A DNA stretch of 64,000 nucleotides from the NCBI GenBank assembly GCA_027483535.1, contig JAIXUN010000003.1, positions 1-64,000 of the forward strand, in the 5' to 3' direction. The notes beneath the pieces were generated by a model. That model was not told the DNA's origin. It searched no databases and was given only the letters and a program-made list of their open reading frames with translations. Every line of letters starts with the position of its first letter. The stretch's first letter is position 1. Below, piece after piece: positions 36,368 through 45,500 of the stretch. The position numbers were made by a program, and so were the translations under genes. Source of the stretch: a bacterium. GTDB lineage: Bacteria; Armatimonadota; Fimbriimonadia; Fimbriimonadales; Fimbriimonadaceae.

Positions 36368-37199
36368 TGGGAGGGTATCGGTTAAGGGACGGTTGAGGTC
36401 GGGCAGACGTTGCCCAGATCGGGATTTTGGGGGGATTGAACCCAATTCCCCTCTTGGGAGGGGTGGTCAGCATTTTTGGCAGCTTTCCCGTTTCGTCCGA
36501 AAAGATCAATGCCTTTCGGGGACCGAATGGGTCGTAATCGCGAGTTAGAATCCGGAACCACCCCGCCCCGTTGGGGCACCCCTTCTTAGAGGGGAATATG
36601 GTGCAGCCTTTCCTTCCGTAAGGTCCGGAGGACCGGCAAGACTGTTAGCCCAGACCGATAGGTCTGGGTAGGTGTTCGTTAGAACGCAAAGGTCCGGAGG
36701 ACCGACCAGACACTCCGGGACCTTGTCGACAAGGGGGAAAACCGTATTGCCAGGGCTCCGCCCTTCTGGCTCTTGACGGATTCCTAAACCCAGGGTTAAA
36801 ACCCTGGGCTGCGATGATGGTCGCGGCTCCGCCGCTTTCGGAATGGTGGGGGGATCCCAATTCAATTTCCCTCCTGGGAGGGGTGGTCCCGAGAATCGGG
36901 AACGGGGTGGTCTCCGGGATTGTGGTTTTGGTGACAAATGCGCCCGGATTTGAGACGTAAGATTCTCGCCTGAAGAGCGCAGGTCGAGACTGGAATAGCC
37001 GACCACCCCGCCCCGTTGGGGCACCCCTCCGGTGCCTGCCCCGATTTATCGGGGAGGGGAATTTCGGACCCCTCACCCGGCCTTCGGCCACCCTCTCCCC
37101 CAGAGGGGCGAGGGTCGCAGATCCCGCCTTTTTCTAGTTGAAACCCTGGGCTGCGATGCTTGCCGCGGCACCGCCGCTTCCCAGACCCCTCAACCGACC
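36368..37199. repeat. Composite repeat island (units C, B, A, C, D, A)
   Basis: About 830 bp without genes. C 36443-36598; B 36620-36719; GGGCTCCGCCC block 36725-36773; A 36787-36838; second C 36864-37065, with CCCGAGAATCGGGA inserted in the left arm and a CCCCGATTTATCGGGG insert in the right arm; D reversed 37069-37114; truncated A 37136-37181. The order B, GGGCTCCGCCC block, A, C matches the order at 19181-19502. Confidence 0.8.
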
Positions 37200-38216
37200 C
37201 TAATGCCGATGCGGCTTGGCGTGGTGATCGTAATGCCGCTTCAGAAGGTCCTCGCCAAAATCGCCGTCGAAGTCTCGCCACACGGTGTGAACGTGGTTCG
37301 CGTCGTTCTGAGTGTTGTCGTACTCGATGAGGAACGTGTCGCTCTGGATTCGGTAATACTGCCCGTCGCCGGGGCGAGTCCCGCCCATCCACGCAAAGAC
37401 GATCCGGTTCGGATCGGTGCCTCGAAATCGCTCCAGCCGAGCCTCTGCCACCGCCGGGAGCTGCACCGAAGCGTGTTCCTGGATCAGCGCCAGCAGCAGA
37501 CCCTGTTGCCGCGCATCCAGATCGCCGAACCCAATCCCCTTTCGACCCTCGATCTGAGCCTTCCTGGACGCGCCCGTCACGATATCGCTGGGAGCAGTCG
37601 CCGACAATATGCCGACCTTCGCTTGCGCCTCAGAGAAGGTGCTCACCAGTTGTCGACCCAAATCTTCTTCCACCTTCAACGCGCGGGTGCCTTTGAGCGG
37701 ACCCTTTCGGACTTCGCCGGGGTTGGAGCCGAGAAACTGAGGGGTGGTCGCAAGGATTTTGCCGCCGGACATGGTCCAGTTCAGAGCGATATGGTGCCCC
37801 TCGAATCGCCAGCCCCAGGCTTCGGTTTTGCTGGGCTCGCCAAAGAGGGTGAAGGTGTAAAGGTTCGGGTCTCGGCCCGGGTTGCCGCCTTCCAGTTCGC
37901 GCAGCACGTCCTCTAAAGAGCGAATGGTGCTCACCTTCTTCCAGCCAGATTCGGAGAGGCTCTTTTTAAGGAGGTCGTTGGCAAGGGTTCGAGTTTGCGG
38001 GCTCATTTTTCCCCACGCCAGCCCGTTTCGGTTTTTGGGAACGAAGTGCCAGTTGAACCGCTCGTCGGATTCAAAGGCGTAAATCGCGGCGGTGCGCTCG
38101 GTGGGGTTCATGCCGGCAACAAAGGCCTGCGCGGCTTTTACAAGGTCGGGGGGAAGGGTGGCGCTGCCGTCGGCCAGGGTTAAGCCGAAGCAGAGGGTCG
38201 CGCCGATGAGATGCAT
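37200..38216 (-). CDS. DUF3500 family secreted protein
   Basis: 338 residues. After a signal peptide (MHLIGATLCFGLTLADGSA) it shows RFNWHFVPKNRNGLAWGKMS, LYTFTLFGEPSKTEAWGWRF and EGHHIALNWTMSGG, the conserved blocks of DUF3500. The function of the family is unknown; conserved His and Glu in EGHH suggest a metal site (inference). ATG 38216 is chosen over one five codons upstream. It is followed by the repeat island. Confidence 0.88.
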   Translation of the reverse strand: MHLIGATLCFGLTLADGSATLPPDLVKAAQAFVAGMNPTERTAAIYAFESDERFNWHFVPKNRNGLAWGKMSPQTRTLANDLLKKSLSESGWKKVSTIRSLEDVLRELEGGNPGRDPNLYTFTLFGEPSKTEAWGWRFEGHHIALNWTMSGGKILATTPQFLGSNPGEVRKGPLKGTRALKVEEDLGRQLVSTFSEAQAKVGILSATAPSDIVTGASRKAQIEGRKGIGFGDLDARQQGLLLALIQEHASVQLPAVAEARLERFRGTDPNRIVFAWMGGTRPGDGQYYRIQSDTFLIEYDNTQNDANHVHTVWRDFDGDFGEDLLKRHYDHHAKPHRH

Positions 38217-38256
38217 GGCGCAGTGTAACACGGTGTCAATTTTTTGAACGCACCCT

Positions 38257-41200
38257 TCACCCAGCCGACGACGGCTGAATCGGACTCTTCTTCCGACCCG
38301 ACCTCGCCCCGCCCGACGGCGGGGGAGCCGCCGCCGATTCTTCCACCGGGGTCCACCCCAAAATCCGCGTTCGAGTCTCGTCCGACAAGCCGTGGATCTG
38401 CATCAGCCCCACCCGAATCCCGCCGCCCGGAACCCCTATCTTTGGGTCTTGGTCCGAAACCACATCCTCCACCGTAAACGCCTCCGAGCTCACGTTTACA
38501 TCCGGGGGCAGAATGCGAACCCCCCTTCCCCTAGCCTCGTTCACCAACGTACACGGTCCGTAATAGCCCGCCGGCTGAGCGCTTAAAAGAGCCGAGAAGT
38601 ACTCGGCAGGGAAGTTCTGCTGACAGTAAATCGATCGAATCGAGATCTCCGCAAACGCCAGCGCGTGGCCCTGAGCGAAGCCGTACCCTTTGAACCCCGC
38701 CACGAGATCGAACACCTCTTGCGCCACCGATTGCGAATACCCCTGATCCAAAATCCGCTGAATCAGCATCTCCTGAATCTGCTTGCCGTAATCCTCTCTT
38801 CGCCGCTTGTGAATGGCGTCTCGAATGTCTTCTGCCTGACCCGACGTGTAGCCACCAAACGTTTGCAAAAGCTGATCGATCTGCTCCTGAAACACCACAA
38901 TTCCGTAGGTGTTGCCCAAAATGCTCTCCATTTCCGGGTGAGAAAACGAGTACGGCTTCTCGCCCCTTCGCCGAGCGATGAGTTCGTTGATCTTCACCGC
39001 ACCGCCCACACCGGGCCGAATGCCCGCCTGCACTAAACTGGCGTCGTCTAGATTGTTGGTCCGCACCCGAATGTGCGCCTGACGCATGGCGGGGGAGGCC
39101 GATTGCGGAATGCCGATGAGCTCGCCGCTGCGCATGGCGCGATACGTTTCCGGATCGTCCACCGGCACCCGTTCCACGCTGAAATCCATCCGAGAAGAGC
39201 GCACCCGGGCTTCGGTGCCCGCCAGAACGTCTTGACCCCGCAAGCACAGAATATCGAACTTATCGAAGCAGTGTTTGGCGGTGCGCTTATCCCATTGAAT
39301 GATGCGCAAATGCTCTTCATCCAGCCCCGGCGAGGCGCTCCATTGCAGGGGAACCGTATCCATGAGCGGCGTGGAAGAGACCACCACGCCAGACGAGTGG
39401 CACCGCATGTTTCGGGGCAAATCCATCAGCCGCTCGGCGAGCCGAAACACCCATCGAAACCGCTCGCGATCGATGCCCGCCGCGCGAAGTTCGGGCTTCT
39501 TTTCTAAGGCCGCCTCTATTTGGTCGGGAGCGACTCCGCCGTGCATCCGCTTGGCAAGAAAGCTCACCGCCTCATCGGAAAGACCCATCGCCTTGCCCAC
39601 CTCTCGCACAATGCCGCGCGAGCAGTACGCGCCCACCGCAGCGACCGTCGCCACGTGCTCGATGCCGTATTTGCGGGTGATGTAGTTGCGCACGTCGTCT
39701 CGTTTCCGCGCTTCAAAGTCGATGTCGATATCCGGGCGTTTGCTGCCATCGTCCGGCAGGAACCGATCGAAATGGAGTCGGTGCCGAATGGCGTCGATGC
39801 GAGAAAAGCCGAGCACGTAAGAGACCGCCGCGTCCACCACGCTTCCTCGACCCGAGAGCTGAATCCCCTGCTCGCGAGACCACCTGCAGAAGTCGTTCGC
39901 CACCAAAAAGTGCCTCGAAAACCCTAGCGTGGTGATGCGTTGCAGTTCGTATTCCAGGCGACGTTCTATGGCGCGGGTGAACTTGGGATAGCAGAGCCGG
40001 GCGTTCATCCACACGATCTCTCGCAGCACATGATCGTCGTCTTCATGAATGCGCGGCAGTTGGGTTCGGCCGGGCAGCACGTGGTCTTCCACCATCTCTG
40101 CCACTCGCAGCGAGTTGCTGAGCAGTTCGGGTTTATCGGCAAAGCGAGCCGCTTTTTCTTGGGCGGAAAGATAGTAGCGTTCGGCGTTGAGCGCCCTTGC
40201 GGGGGGTTCGGAAACCTGGGGCTGAGCCTCGTGTCGGCGCGGTTTTCTGCCCACCACATCGTCTACCAGGCATAGGGTTTCGGCGCAGATAAGAATGTCT
40301 TGCGCCGGAAAATGGTCGGGGATGGCGTGGGTGAGCGCCCCGCCCGCGCAGGCGATGACCCCTTCGGATTCGGCAAGATCCAGCAGCCAGGGCTCCACCG
40401 ATCTCTCCCACGGCATGTAGCTGCGTTCGACCTCTACAAACACACGGGATCGACCGTAGAGCGCCACCAGTTTTTGCAGCATGTGCTGGGCAAGCGTGTT
40501 GTCTCTGCGAATGAGGGCTCGATTGATGGGCCCCAGGTCGCCTCCGGTGAGGCAAATGAGCCCTTCTGAATGGCGCGCGAGTCGTTCCCAGTTCGCCAAG
40601 GGGTGCCCTCTCGGCTCGGCCAGATGACATTCGGTGATCAGCCGACTGAGCGACCGGTATCCGGCGGGATTCTGGGCGATAAGTATAAGTTCACCGCCAA
40701 AATCCATCTCAAAACTCGCCCCAATGAGCGCCTTGATATCGTGCTTTTTGCACGCCTTGGCGAACTCGAACGCGCCCGTGAGCGAGAACGGATCGGCGAT
40801 GGTGGCGAATCGCGCCCCCGCCTTTTCGGCCAGAGGTCCGATCTCTTCGGCAAGCACGGTCGACCGGCCGAACGCGTAGCCAGAAAGGCAGTGCAGCAGG
40901 CCGTAATCCACCGCTTGTCCCCGATGTGTGGATAACTTTGATTCGTAAAACCTGTCGTTACGCTCTGCGACTTGCTTGGCGGCGACTCGCAGTTTGGCTT
41001 CGTGTCTTGGGGAGGCGTAGATGCGCTCGTGGGCCGATTGTTGTCGCTCTTGGGCCCGTTCTTGGGCTTGCTCTTCGTAGTACTCCTCGGAGAATTTCCC
41101 GCACGCGGCCGAGACCTTCTCGTCTCTGATCTTGCGCGCTTTTTCGACTTCGCTTTGGGGTCCCGGTTGGTTCGGATGCTGTTGTTTTGTTTGCGGCTGG

Positions 41201-41613
41201 TTTGGATGCTGCTGCGTTGGGCCCCGTTTGTTTGGGCTCGATTGGGTGGGGCCCGGCTGGGTGGGGCCCGATTGGGTGGGTAGCGTTAGGTCTACGGGAC
41301 CCACCTGCTCCACCGGGGTGGCATTGCCCAGCACGCCGGAATCTCGACTCTTGCGCACGCGCAACACATAGTCTTCGGTGTGATCTTCCTCAAACGGCTT
41401 GGGAGCGCGCTCTGTGGCCCCTGCTTCTATAGTAGGGGTGAGCGGCGGCAGGGTGCGCTCCTGCTCTCGACGAATGCCCTGGGGGTCGATGTATTGCACG
41501 AACTCGCGCGGGGGCTCGCCGAGCCACCATTCGCCGGCTTCTCGCCAATGCGCCAACACTTCCTCCGCTTGGGGAGGGGGTTGGTTCTTGTTGGGCGATT
41601 TTCGGGAGTCCAT
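38257..41613 (-). CDS. DnaE/DnaE2-type DNA polymerase III alpha subunit, lacking the C-terminal HhH/OB region
   Basis: 1118 residues. A 230-residue N-terminal extension contains a tract of about eight xPxQx pentapeptide repeats (near 109-150). Then a degenerate PHP domain starts at LLHCLSGYAF (about 236), where family members have an HxH metal site. The palm carries GRGSVVDAAVSYVLGFSRID, the catalytic PDIDIDF (about 626-632) and KFDILCLR (about 784). GELIGIPQSASPAM is typical of the error-prone DnaE2/ImuC class. The protein stops soon after IRVGLMQIHGLSDETRTRIL with a proline-rich tail, so the tandem HhH and OB domains of a normal 1,000-1,160-residue enzyme are missing. No imuA or imuB neighbours. 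Confidence 0.88.
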   Translation of the reverse strand: MDSRKSPNKNQPPPQAEEVLAHWREAGEWWLGEPPREFVQYIDPQGIRREQERTLPPLTPTIEAGATERAPKPFEEDHTEDYVLRVRKSRDSGVLGNATPVEQVGPVDLTLPTQSGPTQPGPTQSSPNKRGPTQQHPNQPQTKQQHPNQPGPQSEVEKARKIRDEKVSAACGKFSEEYYEEQAQERAQERQQSAHERIYASPRHEAKLRVAAKQVAERNDRFYESKLSTHRGQAVDYGLLHCLSGYAFGRSTVLAEEIGPLAEKAGARFATIADPFSLTGAFEFAKACKKHDIKALIGASFEMDFGGELILIAQNPAGYRSLSRLITECHLAEPRGHPLANWERLARHSEGLICLTGGDLGPINRALIRRDNTLAQHMLQKLVALYGRSRVFVEVERSYMPWERSVEPWLLDLAESEGVIACAGGALTHAIPDHFPAQDILICAETLCLVDDVVGRKPRRHEAQPQVSEPPARALNAERYYLSAQEKAARFADKPELLSNSLRVAEMVEDHVLPGRTQLPRIHEDDDHVLREIVWMNARLCYPKFTRAIERRLEYELQRITTLGFSRHFLVANDFCRWSREQGIQLSGRGSVVDAAVSYVLGFSRIDAIRHRLHFDRFLPDDGSKRPDIDIDFEARKRDDVRNYITRKYGIEHVATVAAVGAYCSRGIVREVGKAMGLSDEAVSFLAKRMHGGVAPDQIEAALEKKPELRAAGIDRERFRWVFRLAERLMDLPRNMRCHSSGVVVSSTPLMDTVPLQWSASPGLDEEHLRIIQWDKRTAKHCFDKFDILCLRGQDVLAGTEARVRSSRMDFSVERVPVDDPETYRAMRSGELIGIPQSASPAMRQAHIRVRTNNLDDASLVQAGIRPGVGGAVKINELIARRRGEKPYSFSHPEMESILGNTYGIVVFQEQIDQLLQTFGGYTSGQAEDIRDAIHKRRREDYGKQIQEMLIQRILDQGYSQSVAQEVFDLVAGFKGYGFAQGHALAFAEISIRSIYCQQNFPAEYFSALLSAQPAGYYGPCTLVNEARGRGVRILPPDVNVSSEAFTVEDVVSDQDPKIGVPGGGIRVGLMQIHGLSDETRTRILGWTPVEESAAAPPPSGGARSGRKKSPIQPSSAG

Positions 41614-41801
41614 GCCGATCTAGAAATAGTATATCTTTGTCTACTACTTCTGAATACCGGTTCTACAGGATCGGTGGTTGAAGGGGCGTCGGGGGGGTTA
41701 CTCGACGGTGTAGCCGTGGCAAGAGAGTCTTTAAAGAGAGGCAGATCGGATTCGCAGCATCTGGTCGGTCCTCCGGACCTCAAGAAGGAAGAGGCGAACC
41801 T
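41614..41801. other. Short intergenic spacer with a half unit B
   Basis: A short AT-rich stretch upstream of the polymerase gene (AAATAGTATATCTTTGTCTA near 41624-41643), likely its promoter region on the minus strand, then one unit-B box GGTCGGTCCTCCGGACCT (41763-41780). Nothing else seen. Confidence 0.45.
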
Positions 41802-42328
41802 AATTCCCCTCTAAGGAGGGGTGGCGCGAAGCGACGGGGTGGTTTCCCGGAAAAGGAACCCTCAATCCTCGACAAGAGACTCATCAATCGCCAACGCCGG
41901 ATGCTCCGAAAGCATCTCCACTACATCGACAAGGTGATGAAACACGGCGTGCGCTGAGACATGGATCACGGTCAATCCCAGTCCATCCAAAAAGGTCCCG
42001 CGCTCCAAATCGTAGTCGACCTTTTCATCATGAGAAGCGCCGTCGACTTCAATAACCACACCTCGTGACGCGCAGAAAAAATCGACTATGTAGTTCCCAA
42101 TGACCTTCTGACGGTCGAAGTCGAGCCCGTTCAATTGCCGCTTCTTGAGCTGATTCCAAAGGAGGACCTCATGAAGAATTCCGGCTCTTCGAAGCTCCTT
42201 TGCTCGTTCTCTCAGCGCCGGGTTAAACGGCAAATCCCGAAAGCGCTGCAAATCCCTCAACGTTTAGGTCCCCGATGGGAAGAATAGACCACCCCGCCCT
42301 GCGGGCACCCCTCCATAGAGGGGAATTT
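41802..42328. mobile_element. Unit C element containing a DUF559 nuclease gene
   Basis: The left arm AATTCCCCTCTAAGGAGGGG plus the following CGACGGGGTGGT (41802-41844), and the right arm GACCACCCCGCC plus CACCCCTCCATAGAGGGG (42287-42328), are inverted copies of the ends of the short unit C elements. Instead of about 80 bp of filler they enclose the DUF559 gene (41862-42260). The arrangement is that of a gene-carrying member of the repeat family, or of a gene caught between two halves. Confidence 0.6.
41862..42260 (-). CDS. DUF559 domain protein (Vsr-like endonuclease fold)
   Basis: 132 residues. LRRAGILHEVLLWNQLKKRQ, NGLDFDRQKVIGNYIVDFFC and VVIEVDGASHDEKVDYDLER match the DUF559 core: a PD-(D/E)xK/Vsr-like nuclease fold with the acidic D and E-x-D residues and DxxR following. 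Family members are often carried on mobile or repeat DNA; substrate unknown. It is exactly framed by the inverted ends of a unit C element. Confidence 0.9.
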   Translation of the reverse strand: MRDLQRFRDLPFNPALRERAKELRRAGILHEVLLWNQLKKRQLNGLDFDRQKVIGNYIVDFFCASRGVVIEVDGASHDEKVDYDLERGTFLDGLGLTVIHVSAHAVFHHLVDVVEMLSEHPALAIDESLVED

Positions 42329-42804
42329 CAATGGCAATTTTCACGACAGTTGTTCTCCTGAACAGTAACGCCAAACGCTTACCGAACTTCTGCCCTTGTA
42401 TCACCGAAAAATCACCTTCCGAAGACGGGCCAGATTTATTCCCCTCTATGGAGGGGTGGTCCCGAGAATCGGGAACGGGGTGGTTTCCGGGCGTTTTTCT
42501 CTCCCTGAAGACAGCCAAGCGCGATGAACATCCCACGAAGGATATTTTGCGACTTTCGGTAATGCCAACCACCCCTCTATAGAGGGAAATTTAATGGGTT
42601 CCTTCCTTACAACCCTTCGCCAGGACCCATCGGAGGCTCCTCCTTTAGCACATTTGAAAGAAAAACTCCTGCCCTTTTTCGCCGCAATAAAGAGTTCGTA
42701 ATGGGGAAACCAGCCTCATTCCCCACTATAGAGGGAAATGTCTCTGGTCGGCTTTCCTACCGTCAATCTATCTCTCAACTGCGCCTTAGCGATAATGCGC
42801 TCAC
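42261..42804. repeat. Repeat island with a second unit C and degenerate C tips
   Basis: C 42438-42592, whose right arm is shortened (CACCCCTCTATAGAGGGAAA). A further degenerate tip CCCCACTATAGAGGGAAATG lies at about 42722-42741. No gene seen. Base composition falls towards AT from about 42600. Confidence 0.65.
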
Positions 42805-43569
42805 TTACTTCTTGTCTACTTTTTGAGACTCGATCTGTATAACCCTTGCCTTCGCTATCTTTAAGGTTTGTTTTGCTCCCGTTGCTTGCCTAAATACAAT
42901 CCAGTTGTTATCTTCCGCAATCAAGTTGAGCTTGGTTTGTGATCCATTATCGAGTTTGACGACAACCGGGGTCTCACTAAAACCACCGAATTCTACTTTT
43001 GCAATGCTAGGGTAGATTTTTGATGAAGCAATACCTACCGCTAATATTACAAGAAAATTTGATTTTATTAAATTCTCATTATTCTCATATTTGCGCACCA
43101 TTATGAATAAACCCGATAAGAGATAGAAGAGAGCAATCTTCCCTCTATCGGTTCCGTATGATTTCATCGGATCGATAATGTACTGCTCGGTAAGGCATAG
43201 GACTAACACCTGTGTACACAAACCAAAGGCAAAGTGAAACCAAGCTGCTTTGCCGAGCCTTTGCCAAGGAACGTAAAGGTACATGAGAAAAGGTGCGAGT
43301 ATGATCATTAAAACTAGGCCTGTTACGATGGACTTCTCTCGCATTGGTGCGATTTCGCCAACACCCAAAGAGGCTAATCCAGAAACCTGTGAAAACCATC
43401 CCAACCCATAAGCGATAGTAACACAGATGCCAAGAAGGCCTACATTTTCCTTTAACACTTGAAAGGGAGCGGATGAATAAAGAAGCGATTTCAGATTTGC
43501 CGTCTGCTCTGGACTTGTTGCGTCAGTTGTCGTCATATCGAGATCGTTTATTTTCTGTTCTTCACTCAT
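42805..43569 (-). CDS. Hypothetical membrane protein in an AT-rich segment
   Basis: 254 residues. A polar N-terminus (about 35 residues) is followed by five or so hydrophobic helices and a soluble, lysine-rich C-terminal domain (LDNGSQTKLNLIAEDNNWIV) that may be a small beta domain. Not recognised. Codon use is clearly more AT-rich than neighbouring genes, suggesting horizontal acquisition. It is divergent from the small membrane protein gene at 43671. Confidence 0.65.
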   Translation of the reverse strand: MSEEQKINDLDMTTTDATSPEQTANLKSLLYSSAPFQVLKENVGLLGICVTIAYGLGWFSQVSGLASLGVGEIAPMREKSIVTGLVLMIILAPFLMYLYVPWQRLGKAAWFHFAFGLCTQVLVLCLTEQYIIDPMKSYGTDRGKIALFYLLSGLFIMVRKYENNENLIKSNFLVILAVGIASSKIYPSIAKVEFGGFSETPVVVKLDNGSQTKLNLIAEDNNWIVFRQATGAKQTLKIAKARVIQIESQKVDKK

Positions 43570-43670
43570 TGATTTATTTTGTCTTTACCTGATCCAATTA
43601 GTATAAAATAATCCAACCCAGCCAATAGCCATATATTGTTGATGCAATTCTTGTGATTTAAGGAAAGATT

Positions 43671-43991
43671 ATGAAACTCGTGCACTGGCTAACTGAGGAG
43701 ACTGCTGAGTCGCAAGAATATGCGATTGCGAAAGCACCCAGGCTGATGATTGCGGGATTGATCTGTATAGTTGCAGGACTGTTTGGGGTTCGTTTTATTC
43801 TCTCAGGTGCAATTCTCACAGAAACTGGCGCAGATGCCCACATACCTGTCCCGTTATCGATTGCTATAGGCTTGGTTGCGATGCTTTCTGCCCTTGCATC
43901 TGTGGTCATTGGGCTTCCTGTCCTTTTTATGCTTGCGGTGGATTTGCTCCGGTTCGTAAAGGACCTTCTGCGATTTTTGTTCAAGAGGTGA
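43671..43991 (+). CDS. Hypothetical two-helix membrane protein
   Basis: 106 residues with two or three hydrophobic segments (LMIAGLICIVAGLFGVRFIL and IGLPVLFMLAVDLLRFVKDL) and a basic tail. Not recognised. The start ATG has AAGGAAAG about 10 bases upstream. It is convergent with recF and divergent from the AT-rich membrane gene, and shares its lower GC content. Confidence 0.6.
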   Translation: MKLVHWLTEETAESQEYAIAKAPRLMIAGLICIVAGLFGVRFILSGAILTETGADAHIPVPLSIAIGLVAMLSALASVVIGLPVLFMLAVDLLRFVKDLLRFLFKR

Positions 43992-44002
43992 CTCCAACCT
44001 AG

Positions 44003-45181
44003 TCACCCAACTGACACAATCCCCGCCGACACCCGATAGACCTTCGCCCGACTCAAGATCGTCGCCCCCGCCGCCTCGGCCTCGGTACAAGTCAGCACCG
44101 CCTGAGAGGCCTGATCCAGAACCAGTTCGCAAAGGCACGCCCGACGCACCGGGTCCAGGTCGCTCAGAATGTCATCCAGCAGCAGCACCGGAGGCGCGCC
44201 GAGGATCTCTCGAGCCAGAGTCAACGTCGCCATTTTGATGGCGATCACCGCCGTTCGCTGTTGCCCCTGACTCCCAAACAGCCGAGCCTCTTTGCCCTGA
44301 ATCTCAATCGCCACATCGTCTCTATGCGGCCCCACCGAGGTAGACCCCCGATGCAGGTCGCGGTCGCGAGTCTCCTCCAGCAGCAATCGCAGCGCCAAGG
44401 CATCGGCCGCTTCGTCTTTGGGTTCGTACCGCACCTCCAACCGTTCCGATACTCCCGACATGAACGCGTGAGTGCTCGTCGCCGGTTCTTGCAACCGACC
44501 CAGGTAATCGCGCCGAAATTGGCGCATAGCGGCTCCGTGTTCGGCCAGTTGCTCTTCCCATGCCTCAAACGCCCACGCATCCACAGAGAAGCCCGATTTA
44601 GCCCGTTCCTGAGCGTTTCTCAGCAGGGCGTTGCGCTGCTCCAACGCTCGTTTGTACAAACTGAAGTGCCGCAAGTAACCGGGATACAGCCCGCTCAGCT
44701 CCAAATCTAAAAACAACCGTCTATCCGCGGGCTCTCCACGAACGATCTCTAGGTCTTGAATGGTGATGGCGACGCTGGGCAATCTGCCCATGAGGTCGGC
44801 GGCGCGGGGCAGACCCTGACCGTTCAGCCACGCCTTCTTTCTGTGCCCGTGCTCCAGGGTGATGGCCACCTCGGTTCCGGTGAGCAGGTCGGCCGAGACT
44901 CGGCATTTGTCTTCCCCGGCAAGAATGGCCTCGTGGTCTCGGTGAGACCTCAGCAGCCGAGTGGTGGAGAGCAGATAAATGGCTTCTAGGAAGTTGGTTT
45001 TGCCCTGAGCGTTCGGTCCGGCAAGAATGGTGAAGGCGGGCTCCAGAGTGAGGTCTAGCTCCCGATAATTCCGGAAGTGGAACATGCAGAGTCGACCGAT
45101 GCCGAACGACCTCTCGCGTTCCACCACGTTCGAAACATCGGGCACGGGCGAAACCACCGGCTCAGAGGGTTCTGAACTCAT
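44003..45181 (-). CDS. recF: DNA replication and repair protein RecF
   Basis: 392 residues, an SMC-like ATPase that helps load RecA at gaps with RecO and RecR. Walker A GPNAQGKT (55-62) in TILAGPNAQGKTNFLEAIYL, the RecF signature GPHRDD, the ABC signature region GSQGQQRTAVIAIKMA and Walker B VLLLDDILSDLD are all present. The first 25 residues precede the usual start (FRNYREL at about 36-42), so a later start is possible, though no ATG lies between. recF genes commonly sit near dnaA and dnaN; these are not in the window. Confidence 0.95.
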   Translation of the reverse strand: MSSEPSEPVVSPVPDVSNVVERERSFGIGRLCMFHFRNYRELDLTLEPAFTILAGPNAQGKTNFLEAIYLLSTTRLLRSHRDHEAILAGEDKCRVSADLLTGTEVAITLEHGHRKKAWLNGQGLPRAADLMGRLPSVAITIQDLEIVRGEPADRRLFLDLELSGLYPGYLRHFSLYKRALEQRNALLRNAQERAKSGFSVDAWAFEAWEEQLAEHGAAMRQFRRDYLGRLQEPATSTHAFMSGVSERLEVRYEPKDEAADALALRLLLEETRDRDLHRGSTSVGPHRDDVAIEIQGKEARLFGSQGQQRTAVIAIKMATLTLAREILGAPPVLLLDDILSDLDPVRRACLCELVLDQASQAVLTCTEAEAAGATILSRAKVYRVSAGIVSVG

Positions 45182-45500
45182 CTCATCCCTCTAGAGAAAG
45201 GGGGGCTCGAAAGGACGGCAAGGGGGCGGTTTCCCACTCTCTTTCTTAAAAAGAAGTCTAAGTTCTTTAGAGAATTGATGATGACTATTAAGGAAAACTT
45301 TTTCGGGGATAACCCCTGTTTTCGCCCCTGAATCAGGTTCAACGCTTCCTCCAAAATCGGGTGGAAAAAGGGGTGGGAAAGCCCCTTGGTTGTTCCTCTT
45401 AAAGGGGGGTTGTCCCCGAAAATCAAGTTATCCCAAGTTATCCACGGATCATCCCCAGCGGCTTTTCGATAAATGGGGACGTTTCTGCAGACGCGAAATT
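45182..45500. other. Candidate replication-origin or regulatory region upstream of recF
   Basis: No gene. It has three DnaA-box-like 9-mers: TTATCCCAA (45428-45436), TTATCCACG (45438-45446) and, reversed, TTATCCCCG (45304-45312). There is an AT-rich run (about 45241-45300) and several G/C-run repeats (GGGGATAACCCC, GGGGGGTTGTCCCC). Calling it oriC is inference from position and sequence; dnaA is not adjacent. Confidence 0.35.

Noticed and set aside
36545-37091. Several open frames of 96-159 residues across repeats
   Set aside because: They read through units A-D; the same peptide fragments recur at other islands, so they are repeat translations.
40926-40940. Perfect DnaA box (TTATCCACA, reversed) in the polymerase gene
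   Set aside because: Single site within coding sequence, so probably chance.
35177-42260. Methyltransferase plus DUF559 as a restriction-modification or Vsr repair pair
   Set aside because: They are 5.5 kb apart with unrelated genes between, and DUF559 lies inside its own unit C element.
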